From assembly GCA_050288165.1 (NCBI GenBank), contig JBNKDG010000004.1:124001-188000 (forward strand): a stretch of 64,000 nucleotides of DNA, given 5' to 3'. The translations under genes and the position numbers were made by a program. Below, in pieces: positions 1-8,119 of this stretch (position 1 is the stretch's first letter; every line of letters starts with the position of its first letter). Under the pieces are notes generated by a model. It ran no database searches. It was not told where the DNA came from and saw only the letters and a list, made by a program, of their open reading frames with translations. The DNA is from JAPHTQ01 sp050288165. Its GTDB lineage: Bacteria > Pseudomonadota > Gammaproteobacteria > Thiohalomonadales > Thiohalomonadaceae.

Positions 1-715
1 GTTCTTCTTTCTGCAGACGGGAGCGAATGCGATCGAGGATATGCTGGCCAATGGTGATGCCGCGATAGTAGGGGTCGCTGCCCTCAACAATGGTCCATGG
101 AGCTTCGCCGGTGCTGGTATCGCGCAGGGTGCGTTCGGCGATGCTACGAAACTCGTTATATTTCTTCAGGTGCTCCCGATCGGTATCGGTTACCCGCCAG
201 GCGGTTTTGGGATCGCTCTCCAGTTTTTTCAGGCGTGCCTTTTGCGCATCTCTGGAGAGGTGTAGCCAGAATTTGATGATCAGTGCGCCATCGTCGAACA
301 GCTCTTTCTCGAAGGTCTTGATGCGCAGCATATGACCGTCGAGTTCGGCATCGTTGAATTCGCCATTGAGTCGTTGCGCGATAGGGTGGCTGTACCAGGA
401 ACCGACATAGAGACCGATACGACCCTTTTGCGGCAGGGCGCGCCAGAAGCGCCAGAACTCGGGACGCTCACGCTCTTCATCACTCGGTTCGCCAAAGGCA
501 AAGGTGCGCACATAACGGGGATCAAACCATTCGTTGAGCAGATTGACGGTGGCGCCTTTGCCGGCCCCGTCGACACCGGAGACAAGAATGATAACCGGAA
601 AGTCTGCAAGTTTGAGCGTCTCCTGTACCTGCAACAGTTCGGTACGTAATGTGGGGACGCGTGCTTCGTACTCTTTCTTTTCCAGCTTATGGCCCAACTC
701 GGCGACTTCGAACAT
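1..715 (-). CDS. pap: Polyphosphate:AMP phosphotransferase, PPK2 family (C-terminus beyond window edge)
   Basis: The gene reads leftwards from an ATG at 713-715 and is cut by the window edge, so only about 238 residues are visible. Residues 1-40 are a charged helix (MFEVAELGHKLEKK) typical of two-domain Pap proteins. A Walker A-type motif GVDGAGKG follows near residue 48, then NEWFDPR, EFWRFW and a WYSHP segment, all hallmarks of the PPK2 kinase fold. The enzyme class moves phosphate from polyphosphate to AMP, giving ADP, in the cytoplasm. If the second PPK2 domain lies off the edge the protein would be near 500 residues. A single-domain PPK2 cannot be excluded. Confidence 0.88.
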   Translation of the reverse strand, partial: MFEVAELGHKLEKKEYEARVPTLRTELLQVQETLKLADFPVIILVSGVDGAGKGATVNLLNEWFDPRYVRTFAFGEPSDEERERPEFWRFWRALPQKGRIGLYVGSWYSHPIAQRLNGEFNDAELDGHMLRIKTFEKELFDDGALIIKFWLHLSRDAQKARLKKLESDPKTAWRVTDTDREHLKKYNEFRSIAERTLRDTSTGEAPWTIVEGSDPYYRGITIGQHILDRIRSRLQKEE

Positions 716-779
716 CGATTACCTCCCAATAGCAGCTATATAACCATAGCTGCCATGGGTGAAACAGTCATGGACGAAA

Positions 780-1223
780 TTATTTTCCGCGAGGTTTGAA
801 CGCGGTAATGGCCTTGACCACTTCCGCCAATGGCAAGTCGTCGAGACTACCGCGATCCCGTACGGCCTGTTCCAGCAGGGCGTTGATATCGGCGACGCAC
901 TCCATCGGCGAGTGGTTGACCTGCAACGCCTGTTGCAGACCCAGCAGGCCACCGCACTGTACTTTGAGCTCCTTGCCGTGGGGTAACAACTGTTCGGGAT
1001 GGGAGAGGTGCAGGGCGAACATCGCCTTTTCGTGCAGTTGAGTCAGCACTTCACGGCAGCGCTGGTGGGCACCGGGGGATTTGCAGGCAACCGCCTCGCG
1101 TTCGGCAATAAACAGTTTTTCCGAGCGGGAGCAGCCGGCACAGCGACGCAGGATCGCCTTGGCGAAGACGCACGGCGAACCGTTGACATCGCGGAAGGTT
1201 TTCTTGAATTCGGTTTCGTCCAT
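780..1223 (-). CDS. Conserved cysteine-rich protein of unknown function
   Basis: A 147-residue protein without signal peptide or membrane segment. It has seven cysteines, at about residues 18, 28, 31, 47, 56, 90 and 109; the first five form a C-x9-C-x2-C-x15-C-x8-C run within 40 residues that could bind zinc or an iron-sulfur cluster (inference). I do not recognise the family. It lies on the same strand as pap and the thioredoxin-HEAT gene, 64 bases before the start of pap and just after the end of the thioredoxin gene, so the three may be co-transcribed. The ATG at 1221-1223 is the only good start. Confidence 0.7.
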   Translation of the reverse strand: MDETEFKKTFRDVNGSPCVFAKAILRRCAGCSRSEKLFIAEREAVACKSPGAHQRCREVLTQLHEKAMFALHLSHPEQLLPHGKELKVQCGGLLGLQQALQVNHSPMECVADINALLEQAVRDRGSLDDLPLAEVVKAITAFKPRGK

Positions 1224-1234
1224 TTTAAAAGCGG

Positions 1235-1255
1235 TTCACCACGAAGTTCACGAAG
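1235..1255. repeat. Solo arm of a CACGAAG-type intergenic repeat
   Basis: TTCACCACGAAG followed by TTCACGAAG: two copies of the word CACGAAG at a 9-base period. The same word builds the hairpin at 35223-35359. No complementary arm is present nearby. The stop codon (1248-1250) and last sense codon of the neighbouring minus-strand gene lie inside it. Confidence 0.6.
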
Positions 1256-1892
1256 TGCTAGACAGAATCAAAGCGACGGCCTCGGCTGCGATCTCGCGCA
1301 CCTCCGAGTTTTCATCATTTACTTTTGCCTGCAGCGCCGGTAGCGCATCAGCACTATGGCTGAGACCGAGGAAATGGCAGGCGTCACTACGCAGACGATG
1401 GTCACGGTGGCGGCTCATTTCAATGAGATTGGGTAATAAAGTTTGCAACGATTGCTGGCCTTCCAGCCCTTCAATGATGGCGGAGATACCGAGGCGCACC
1501 TGGATAGGGACGTCGGTTTGACTCAGCAGGGACAGCAGTAATGGCAGGTGCTGCGGTGATTGCGCAATCAGGTCTTCTGCCGTGGTCAGCTCGCCGTTGG
1601 TCAGCAGATTCTGCAGGTAGTCGCCGAGGTCGCCATTGGTGGCACGCTCCGCCCATTGCCGTAGCTGCTGCGGTGTTTGTGCCCCGGTGAGAATGAATTC
1701 ACCCAGCTTCAGCCAGGGAACGCTGCGTACACCGTATGCCTCAGCCCTGGCAGGCTCCTCGCTGACACTGATGGTCTCCAGTTCGGCGATGATGCCTTCC
1801 AGCAGTAGTTTTTCCAGCGACGCTTTGACCCCGGGACAGTGTGGACAACCGGGGGCAGTGAAGAGCAGGGCTTTTGGGAGTGTGTCGTGCAT
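1248..1892 (-). CDS. Thioredoxin-fold protein with C-terminal HEAT-like repeats
   Basis: A 214-residue protein starting at the ATG whose first base is 1892; an upstream in-frame ATG at 1994 would add 34 residues with no homology-like character. Residues 8-80 look like a thioredoxin/glutaredoxin domain with active-site motif CPHC and the cis-proline loop VRSVPW. Residues 100-214 are short paired helices (LLSQTDVPIQVRLG, HRDHRLRSDACHFLG, VNDENSEVREIAAEA) of HEAT/PBS-lyase type. This suggests a cytoplasmic redox protein with a protein-binding scaffold. Family members of this type are, to my knowledge, uncharacterised. Its last codon and stop lie inside a CACGAAG repeat. Confidence 0.78.
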   Translation of the reverse strand: MHDTLPKALLFTAPGCPHCPGVKASLEKLLLEGIIAELETISVSEEPARAEAYGVRSVPWLKLGEFILTGAQTPQQLRQWAERATNGDLGDYLQNLLTNGELTTAEDLIAQSPQHLPLLLSLLSQTDVPIQVRLGISAIIEGLEGQQSLQTLLPNLIEMSRHRDHRLRSDACHFLGLSHSADALPALQAKVNDENSEVREIAAEAVALILSSTS

Positions 1893-1995
1893 AGTGAGGC
1901 TTGTATATGACAAAACTAACCTCAGTATAACGGTTTTGGGGAGAAATCGTGTTCTGTTGTAGAATGCCTCTCCCCCTGAATCTCTGGAGAGCACG

Positions 1996-2292
1996 ATGAG
2001 CGACTACGACCACGATAAAGAAGAGAAGATCCTTGGCGCGGTCAAGCGTGTGCTGACCGAGGTGATCAAGGATACCGCTACCGCACCGGGTATGAAGCAT
2101 CCACTCTCCGACAATACCCTTGGGGGCCTGCGCGATTGTCTGGTACTGATCACTCAGCGTGAACAGGAACTGGCAGAGATGAGTGGCCGGGCTATGGATC
2201 AGCGTCCGCACTTCAAGGATGAGCCACGCAAACAGGGAGATGTGGTGGTCTCTATCGACAGCATCAGCAGGAAAAAAGATAAGGATAAGTAA
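1996..2292 (+). CDS. Small conserved protein of unknown function
   Basis: A 98-residue acidic/basic protein, divergent from the thioredoxin-HEAT gene. An ATG at 1996 is preceded by a purine-rich CTCTGGAGAG. The sequence looks like one amphipathic helical stretch (KILGAVKRVLTEVIKD) followed by a second helix (LGGLRDCLVLITQREQEL) and a charged, probably disordered tail ending in KKDKDK. No signal peptide or known motif. It ends three bases from the convergent DUF4124 gene. Confidence 0.65.
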   Translation: MSDYDHDKEEKILGAVKRVLTEVIKDTATAPGMKHPLSDNTLGGLRDCLVLITQREQELAEMSGRAMDQRPHFKDEPRKQGDVVVSIDSISRKKDKDK

Positions 2293-2295
2293 ACC

Positions 2296-2799
2296 TTATT
2301 GCGACTCAATGATCGCGCGTTCCTGCTGGTAACGCTGCTCCATTGCTGCACGGGCTTCCCTGGCACTTTGCATGATCTTGCTGACGTCTTCTGCGGAGTA
2401 ACCCATCACCGACACGGTCTTGCCGCCATCGTCTGATTGGATCGTGGTGGTTTCTGATTTTGCCTTGTCTTCTGTTTGTGCCAGGCCCTGGATCAGATTG
2501 GCATCGGGGTTAACACTCATTTCATCGTATTGCACACCTTGGGGCGGTTCCGAACCAAAACTCCAGTTACCGCTGCTATCACGCCAGCGGTAGACCTTCA
2601 CAGTCTCACCGCTACGCCGTTCACCTATAGATAGACTCGGCAATTCCGGAAGGTTATTTTCGATGGTTTTCAGGTTTGGCAGGCTTAGTGTTTGCAAGCT
2701 GAGTAGCGGCTGGCCAAATGGATAGACGAATGGAATGATGCCGCTAAAAGCTAGCAGCATGAGCAGTAATTTGATAATTCTTCGACGTCGACTGGCCAT
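2296..2799 (-). CDS. DUF4124-domain membrane-anchored protein
   Basis: 167 residues. Residues 1-30 hold an Arg-rich start (MASRRRRI) and one hydrophobic segment, so the protein is probably anchored in the inner membrane and faces the periplasm. Near residues 68-90 the pattern VYRWRDSSGNWSFGSEPP matches the DUF4124 domain (YRW-D-x-x-G---S--PP), which is widespread in proteobacterial envelope proteins. A C-terminal amphipathic helix (SAEDVSKIMQSAREARAAMEQR) follows. Function unknown. Confidence 0.75.
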   Translation of the reverse strand: MASRRRRIIKLLLMLLAFSGIIPFVYPFGQPLLSLQTLSLPNLKTIENNLPELPSLSIGERRSGETVKVYRWRDSSGNWSFGSEPPQGVQYDEMSVNPDANLIQGLAQTEDKAKSETTTIQSDDGGKTVSVMGYSAEDVSKIMQSAREARAAMEQRYQQERAIIESQ

Positions 2800-2848
2800 A
2801 GGTCTTTTCCATTTAGCGCGTTAGACTTGGATTGTGAATGGTTATCCC

Positions 2849-3094
2849 ATGGCTAGCAATGTGAATGAGCTGCGCTTCTATCTCGACATCAGTCCAGAGC
2901 GTTACCTGAACTACTACAGAGGTAAAGCCAGAGCTGTGTCGGTAGTCAGTGTTGAAGGTAAACGGGTTGAATTCCCCGCGGACCGGCTACGTCCCTTCGT
3001 CACTCATGAAGGAGTACGCGGACTGTTTGCCCTGCAGTTTGACCATAACAACAAATTTGTCGCCATGAAACGGCTGGGCGACCTGCCTGACTAG
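2849..3094 (+). CDS. DUF2835 family protein
   Basis: About 81 residues from the ATG at 2849; an in-frame ATG at 2834 would add five residues and neither has a strong ribosome site. The core pattern of LDIS-ERYLNYYRG, then PADRLRPFVTHEGVRG and FDHNNKF is diagnostic of DUF2835, a small gammaproteobacterial family without known function. Soluble, no membrane segment. Stands alone between the divergent DUF4124 gene and the HIT gene. Confidence 0.82.
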   Translation: MASNVNELRFYLDISPERYLNYYRGKARAVSVVSVEGKRVEFPADRLRPFVTHEGVRGLFALQFDHNNKFVAMKRLGDLPD

Positions 3095-3161
3095 CTACGG
3101 CTTCCCCTGCAGACAAAAAACGTTATACTCGACGAGCCCTTAACCACCCATACGAGAGCGC

Positions 3162-3578
3162 ATGTTCCTGCTGCATCCGCGACTGGAATCCGATTGTATC
3201 TACCTCAGTGACCTGCCGTTGTCACGGCTGTTGCTGATGAACGACGCGCGCTATCCCTGGTGTCTGCTGGTGCCAAGACGTTATGACCTGGTGGAGATCT
3301 ACCAGTTAAGCGATGACGACCAGCAGCAGTTATGGCGTGAGTCGAGTATTCTCGGCGCTGCGCTAATGGAAGCCTTTGGCGGCGACAAGCTCAATATCGC
3401 CGCGTTGGGTAATCTGGTACCACAGTTTCACATGCACCACATCGTTCGCTATCGTGATGACGAGGCATGGCCGAACCCTGTCTGGGGTATCGGTACACCA
3501 AGACCCTACACTGAGGCGCAACTGGCAGACATTCAGGGGCGACTGCAGGCGGCTCTACCAAGTGAATGGTTTCTCTGA
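3162..3578 (+). CDS. HIT-domain hydrolase/transferase
   Basis: 138 residues. The C-terminal half carries the histidine-triad signature as QFHMHHIVR (His90, His92, His93). The first triad position is Gln, as in the proteobacterial HIT subgroup that continues with R-D-AWPNPVWG. HIT enzymes cleave or transfer nucleotidyl groups on dinucleoside polyphosphates and nucleoside phosphoramidates. Substrate here unknown. The ATG at 3162 follows AGAGCGC with no strong Shine-Dalgarno sequence. Confidence 0.85.
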   Translation: MFLLHPRLESDCIYLSDLPLSRLLLMNDARYPWCLLVPRRYDLVEIYQLSDDDQQQLWRESSILGAALMEAFGGDKLNIAALGNLVPQFHMHHIVRYRDDEAWPNPVWGIGTPRPYTEAQLADIQGRLQAALPSEWFL

Positions 3579-3589
3579 TCAAACCTCGA

Positions 3590-4504
3590 TTATCTAAGGG
3601 CGTGTTTTAGCGCCGCTTCCATACGCTGTACCGATTCATACCCCTCATCAATTGCCTCACCGGCGCGGTCGAATTCCAGCAGTCCAAGTTGTGCCAGGCT
3701 GGGGGAAAGCAGTACATCTGGCGGATCACCCGCCATGCGGCTTTTGGTGATGCGATCCTGCATGATGTTAATCGAGCTGGCCATGACCTCGAACAGACCG
3801 GGGATAGGGAGCGTCGATTTCCGATCTTTACGCCAGGCCGCCAGTTTCGATTCCAACACCCCGTTGTTTAATCTCTTCAACAGTTGCGAGAACAGATCGC
3901 GCTCATCTTCGGCAACTTCCGTATTCTTTTCTTTGGCCTTGAGGTGTCGCCCGACGATATCGCTGTTCAGGTTTACCGCGATGATGAGGTCGGCGCCCAT
4001 GGCGCGGCAAAGGGATACCGGTACCGGGTTAGTCAGGCCGCCATCGACCAGCCAACGGCTGTCGACATGGACCGGTGAAAAGAGGCCGGGCAGTGCAATG
4101 GAGGAGCGCACCGCGGTATCCAGTGGCCCGCATTGCAGCCATGTCTCACGACCATTGGCGAGGTCGGTAGCGACGGCGGCAAAGGGCAGGGAGAGATTCT
4201 CGATATTGACCCCCTTGAATTTATCGGCGAAGGAGGCCATCAGGTTTTCGCCCTCGATTAGCCCGCCAGACATCCGTACATCCATCAGTCGGACGACGTC
4301 CCAGAAGCTCAGGTCGCGTACCCATTTTTCCAGTGCGTCGAGGTGACCACCACAATAGGCAGCACCGACCAGTGCGCCGATGGAGCATCCTGCGACCAGA
4401 TCGGGTTTGATCCCACGTTCCTCCAATGCGCGGATCACGCCAATGTGTGCCCAGCCACGGGCCGAGCCGCTACCCAGTGCCAGTCCAATCCGCGGTTTCT
4501 TCAT
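3590..4504 (-). CDS. Patatin-like phospholipase family protein (RssA-like)
   Basis: 304 residues from the ATG at 4504, chosen because AGAGGAG lies seven bases upstream; an in-frame ATG at 4531 is less likely. Patatin features: the oxyanion-hole motif GSGSARGWAH at residues 11-20, nucleophile serine 41 in GCSIG, and the catalytic aspartate in VDGGL near residue 157. No signal peptide, so cytosolic or peripheral on the inner membrane. The family comprises lipid acyl hydrolases; substrate unknown. Divergent from the double-thioredoxin gene. Confidence 0.87.
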   Translation of the reverse strand: MKKPRIGLALGSGSARGWAHIGVIRALEERGIKPDLVAGCSIGALVGAAYCGGHLDALEKWVRDLSFWDVVRLMDVRMSGGLIEGENLMASFADKFKGVNIENLSLPFAAVATDLANGRETWLQCGPLDTAVRSSIALPGLFSPVHVDSRWLVDGGLTNPVPVSLCRAMGADLIIAVNLNSDIVGRHLKAKEKNTEVAEDERDLFSQLLKRLNNGVLESKLAAWRKDRKSTLPIPGLFEVMASSINIMQDRITKSRMAGDPPDVLLSPSLAQLGLLEFDRAGEAIDEGYESVQRMEAALKHALR

Positions 4505-4586
4505 CTCATGGCTCCTCTCTGCGACAGCCAAATCCGTTACTATTTGAGGTTACACAACCCCTGCCCAATTGGGTACTATCCTACCC

Positions 4587-5609
4587 ATGAAAAAGTTACG
4601 TTATTTGATTCTGGTCCTTCTCCTGCCCCAGAGCATTTGCCATGCGGTGGATATCCGCGAGGGTGACGAGCTGTTTGTCGATGATGCGCCACTGGAACAG
4701 CGGGTGGAGTATCCACCCTGGTTTCGTCTCTCCTTTCTCAATATGCAAGATGAACTGCATGAGGTGACGGCATTCAACAAGCGCGGTCTCATCGTCTATT
4801 TCGGTCAGGAGTATTGCCCTTACTGCAAGGCATTGCTGGAGACTAATTTCGGAAGCCGCGATATCGAACAATATACGCGTAATAACTTCGATGTATTGGC
4901 TATCGATATCCATGGGCAGAAGCGTGTGACCGATCTGCAGGGTAAGGAGATGAGCGAAAAGGCCTTCGCCGATCGGGAGAAGGTTAACCTGACGCCGACC
5001 CTGGTGTTCTACGACAGAGATGGTATCGAGGCACTCCGATTGCAGGGTTACTATCCCCCCTACAAATTTCGCGCCGCACTGGAGTTTGTCGCCGATGGGC
5101 ACTATCGCGATGAACCGTTCCGTGATTATCTGCAGCGAGCCAATCCACCGATGGCGTTTGAAATGGATGGCATGAATCAGGAGGAGTTTTTTCAGCCACC
5201 GCCCTATGTGCTGGATCGAAGCAAGGTCGCCTCGAAACAGCCATTGCTGGTCTTCTTTGAACAGGGCAACTGCCATGCCTGCGATGTGCTGCATACCGCG
5301 CCATTGCAAAACAACGTGATTCGCAAGTTGCTCGGTAATTTCGAGATCGTACAGCTGGATGTGACCAGTGATACACCCGTCATTACCCCCACAGGTGAGC
5401 GCACTACCAGCAAGCGCTGGGCTGAATCACTGGGTCTGTTCTATACCCCGACGTTACTGTTCTTCGATGGCGAGGGGCGTTCGGTTATGCGGCTCGATTC
5501 CGTCGCCGGTTTTTACCGCCTGCGCAAGGTGCTGGAATACGTGCTGGCAGACGGCGGCAATAAAGGCGGACTGCTGCGCTTCCGTCGTGATGATAAGGAA
5601 AAAAAGTGA
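4587..5609 (+). CDS. Secreted double-thioredoxin-domain protein
   Basis: 340 residues from the ATG at 4587 (an upstream ATG at 4569 adds six residues). Residues 1-20 form a signal peptide with probable cleavage after CHA. The first thioredoxin-like domain has CPYC at 77-80 and the second has CHAC near 228. Both are followed by a TPTL loop carrying the cis-proline. This resembles SoxW/thioredoxin_2-type periplasmic proteins. A role in periplasmic disulfide reduction is inferred. The stop overlaps the GTG start of mazG, so the two are translationally coupled. Confidence 0.8.
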   Translation: MKKLRYLILVLLLPQSICHAVDIREGDELFVDDAPLEQRVEYPPWFRLSFLNMQDELHEVTAFNKRGLIVYFGQEYCPYCKALLETNFGSRDIEQYTRNNFDVLAIDIHGQKRVTDLQGKEMSEKAFADREKVNLTPTLVFYDRDGIEALRLQGYYPPYKFRAALEFVADGHYRDEPFRDYLQRANPPMAFEMDGMNQEEFFQPPPYVLDRSKVASKQPLLVFFEQGNCHACDVLHTAPLQNNVIRKLLGNFEIVQLDVTSDTPVITPTGERTTSKRWAESLGLFYTPTLLFFDGEGRSVMRLDSVAGFYRLRKVLEYVLADGGNKGGLLRFRRDDKEKK

Positions 5610-6391
5610 GTCAACGACGCATAGAAGACCTCGTTGCGTTGATGGCAGCGCTGCGCGATCCACAAAACGGTTGTCCCTGGGATCGTGAACAGACCTACGC
5701 CACTATTGCCCCCTACACCATTGAGGAGGCCTACGAGGTTGCCGACGCCATAGAGCGTAATGACCTGGATGACCTGCGTAGCGAGTTGGGTGATCTGTTG
5801 TTCCAGGTGGTGTTCCATGCACGCATGGCTGAGGAACAGGGCGCATTTAACTTCGACGATGTCGTCGACGCCATCGTAGAGAAAATGACCCGTCGTCACC
5901 CCCATGTTTTCGCCGACGAAGAGATAGGTGACGCCGAGGAGCAAACCCGTGCCTGGGAAGCACACAAGGCAGCAGAACGGAAACAGAATGCTCAACACAG
6001 TTTATTGGATGGAGTTGCACTGGGTTTACCTGCGCTGAGTCGTGCACAGAAGCTGCAAAAGCGTGCCGCGCGTGCCGGTTTCGACTGGCCGACCGTCGAT
6101 GGGGTGCTGGAAAAACTGGAAGAGGAGATCGGCGAGATCCGTGAAGAGATCGCCGCCGGTGACGATCAGGCGTTACAGCAAGAGATCGGTGACCTGCTGT
6201 TTGCCTGTGTCAATTTTGCCCGTCATGTGGGCGGTGATGCGGAGGAGTTGTTACGCGCCGCAAATAAGAAATTTGAACGTCGTTTTCACCACATCGAGAC
6301 TGCACTGGCACAACAGGGTAAGGCGCTGGATGAGTGCTCGTTGGAAGAGATGGATGCGCTGTGGGATGAAGCAAAGCGTTCGGGACTCTAA
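5606..6391 (+). CDS. mazG: Nucleoside triphosphate pyrophosphohydrolase MazG
   Basis: 261 residues. The GTG start at 5606 overlaps the upstream stop (GTGA). The protein has two MazG domains: the first with CPWDREQT and EEAYEVADAI plus ELGDLLFQVVFHA, the second with EIREEIAAGD and EIGDLLFACVNFARH. These EExx/ExxD sets bind Mg2+ for hydrolysis of NTPs to NMP and PPi. Length and architecture match the E. coli enzyme, which lowers (p)ppGpp and clears aberrant nucleotides. Confidence 0.95.
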   Translation: MSQRRIEDLVALMAALRDPQNGCPWDREQTYATIAPYTIEEAYEVADAIERNDLDDLRSELGDLLFQVVFHARMAEEQGAFNFDDVVDAIVEKMTRRHPHVFADEEIGDAEEQTRAWEAHKAAERKQNAQHSLLDGVALGLPALSRAQKLQKRAARAGFDWPTVDGVLEKLEEEIGEIREEIAAGDDQALQQEIGDLLFACVNFARHVGGDAEELLRAANKKFERRFHHIETALAQQGKALDECSLEEMDALWDEAKRSGL

Positions 6392-6396
6392 GTCGT

Positions 6397-6813
6397 TCAC
6401 GCCTCAATTCGTTGCACAAACCAGTTAAAGCTCGCCAAACAGATAGTCGTATTCTCTCTGTCCCTGACTTCTACTTCAACCTCGATTAACCCCCGTCCTT
6501 TCTTCGTAAGCTGTTCATTAAAACGTTCTAGCGATTCGATACTCATGGATGGAAATGCCATGACGTCTGTCGTGGCAGGTTTCCTGAATTTGATCTGAGA
6601 GTCACGTAGAACGGGAATGACCTTGCCGGCAAGTTCTGGGAAACGATTCTGTAGTGCCTCGCCACTTGCGGGCTCTGCCAGGGTGAAAAGTGCACTGGCA
6701 TTGAGCGTATTCAGATGGTTCAGGACGGAATCATCAATCGGGAGTGTCAGCGTCCCCTCATCGGTTTTTCCAATCCCCACTTTATTGAAGAAGGGGACGC
6801 TGGTTATTTCCAT
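6397..6813 (-). CDS. Hotdog-fold thioesterase-like protein (DUF4442-like)
   Basis: About 138 residues; ATGs at 6819 and 6813 are both possible. The pattern of VLNHLNTLNASALFTLAEPASG, a central IKFRKPATTDVMA strand and the closing VRDRENTTICLASFNWFV is that of the hotdog-fold family related to DUF4442/PaaI-type thioesterases. Likely substrate is an acyl-CoA or acyl-ACP (inference). Base composition is lower in GC than its neighbours. It ends six bases from the convergent mazG and shares a strand with the downstream beta-propeller lipoprotein gene. Confidence 0.7.
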   Translation of the reverse strand: MEITSVPFFNKVGIGKTDEGTLTLPIDDSVLNHLNTLNASALFTLAEPASGEALQNRFPELAGKVIPVLRDSQIKFRKPATTDVMAFPSMSIESLERFNEQLTKKGRGLIEVEVEVRDRENTTICLASFNWFVQRIEA

Positions 6814-6840
6814 GTGCAATTCTTTGCGGTGAATCGCTCT

Positions 6841-7917
6841 TTACTGGATCGCGTAGAACGCACCATCGGTGCTGCCAATAAAGACAGTACTGTCGGCAAT
6901 GGTCGGTGAAGTGATGATCGCGCCCTGAGTCGTGAAGGCCCACTTCTCTTTACCGCTATTAGTATCTACCGCATGCAGTTTTTTGTCGTAGGCGCCAAAG
7001 TAGGCCAGACCATCACCGATGATAATCCCGCCGCTGATCCACTCACCGACACGGAACTTCCAGCGTGGGCGACGGGTGTCCAGATTGAGGGCGTAGAGAT
7101 GGCCATCGGTTGCGCCGAAGTAGGCGGTGTTGCTATAGACCACGGCGGTGCTGTTGATCGCCCCTTCGGTGCGATAACGCCACATTTGCTGACCTGTCTT
7201 GGTGTCGACGGCATAGAAGGTCGCGTCCTGGCTGCCGATAAGCACCATGTCGTTATGTAGTGTCGGATCGGCGTGGATCTTTCCGCCGCTGCTAAAGCGC
7301 CAGCGTTCGCCACCCGCCGCCGTGTCGACAGCAAACAGCTTGCCGTTTTCACTGCCGAAGATCACCAGATCATCTTTCAGTGCCGGGGATGAGTAGATCG
7401 CAGAACCGCAGTTAAAGCGCCAACGCTCACGTCCACTGGCGGCTTCTACGGCGAACAGGTCGCCCGCGACATTACCAAAGTAGATGATGCCATCGCGCAT
7501 CACCGGGGAGGTGGTGATGGAACCACTGCTGGAAAATTTCCAGACCTGCTGGCCGGTTTTGTCATTGATTGCGTAGAAGCTGCCGTCCTGGCTACCAATG
7601 TAGATAATCCCTTCGGAAATCGCCGGTGCGCCACCGATGGGGCCGCCGGTCTTGAAGCGCCATCTCTCCCTACCGGTCTCAATGGTGACGGCATAGACCA
7701 CGCCGTCGGCGTTGCCGAAGTAGGCGGTACCGTTACTGATCACTGCGGAGGTCTTGATTTCACGCTGGGTGGTGAATTTCCACCTGAGGTTATGCAGGGT
7801 GCCGACACCGTCACTGAAGACGCCGCTATTGGACTCATCGCCACGATACATATCCACTTTGCCGCCACAGCTGGCGAGAATCAGTGCTGAAACAATGAGT
7901 AGTGCCGGTTTGCGCAT
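6841..7917 (-). CDS. BamB-like PQQ-repeat beta-propeller lipoprotein
   Basis: 358 residues from the ATG at 7917, chosen because it opens a lipoprotein signal peptide (MRKPALLIVS) with lipobox LASC. The mature part has seven to eight copies of a unit resembling AYFGNADGVVYAVTIETGRERWRF (YxG-DGxxYAxDxxTGxxxWRF), the PQQ-like propeller blade. BamB has this fold and helps outer-membrane protein assembly, but bamB normally sits between hisS and der. This gene lies in a different context, so it is a paralogue or another propeller lipoprotein. Confidence 0.82.
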   Translation of the reverse strand: MRKPALLIVSALILASCGGKVDMYRGDESNSGVFSDGVGTLHNLRWKFTTQREIKTSAVISNGTAYFGNADGVVYAVTIETGRERWRFKTGGPIGGAPAISEGIIYIGSQDGSFYAINDKTGQQVWKFSSSGSITTSPVMRDGIIYFGNVAGDLFAVEAASGRERWRFNCGSAIYSSPALKDDLVIFGSENGKLFAVDTAAGGERWRFSSGGKIHADPTLHNDMVLIGSQDATFYAVDTKTGQQMWRYRTEGAINSTAVVYSNTAYFGATDGHLYALNLDTRRPRWKFRVGEWISGGIIIGDGLAYFGAYDKKLHAVDTNSGKEKWAFTTQGAIITSPTIADSTVFIGSTDGAFYAIQ

Positions 7918-8075
7918 TTTTCGCTCCTCTGACCAAGTTCGCAATTGTGGTCACATTATCGACCACATGGGTCTATATCATAAGCCGGGACTATGCCACA
8001 TCAATTGCTGTGGAACCATGACCTGCGTAGCAAGGGGAAAGATACAGGAACAACATGTATTAAATGTATCGTGTC

Positions 8076-8100
8076 GATATATATCTTGACGATATATATC
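8076..8100. promoter_or_regulatory. Twin palindromic operator upstream of padR
   Basis: Two identical perfect 10-base palindromes GATATATATC occupy 8076-8085 and 8091-8100, spaced 15 bases centre to centre and 20 bases before the padR start. PadR-family regulators commonly bind AT-rich dyads overlapping their own promoter, so this is a likely autoregulatory operator for padR and the efflux genes. Confidence 0.65.
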
Positions 8101-8119
8101 AGGCAGGTATAGTTGCTCG

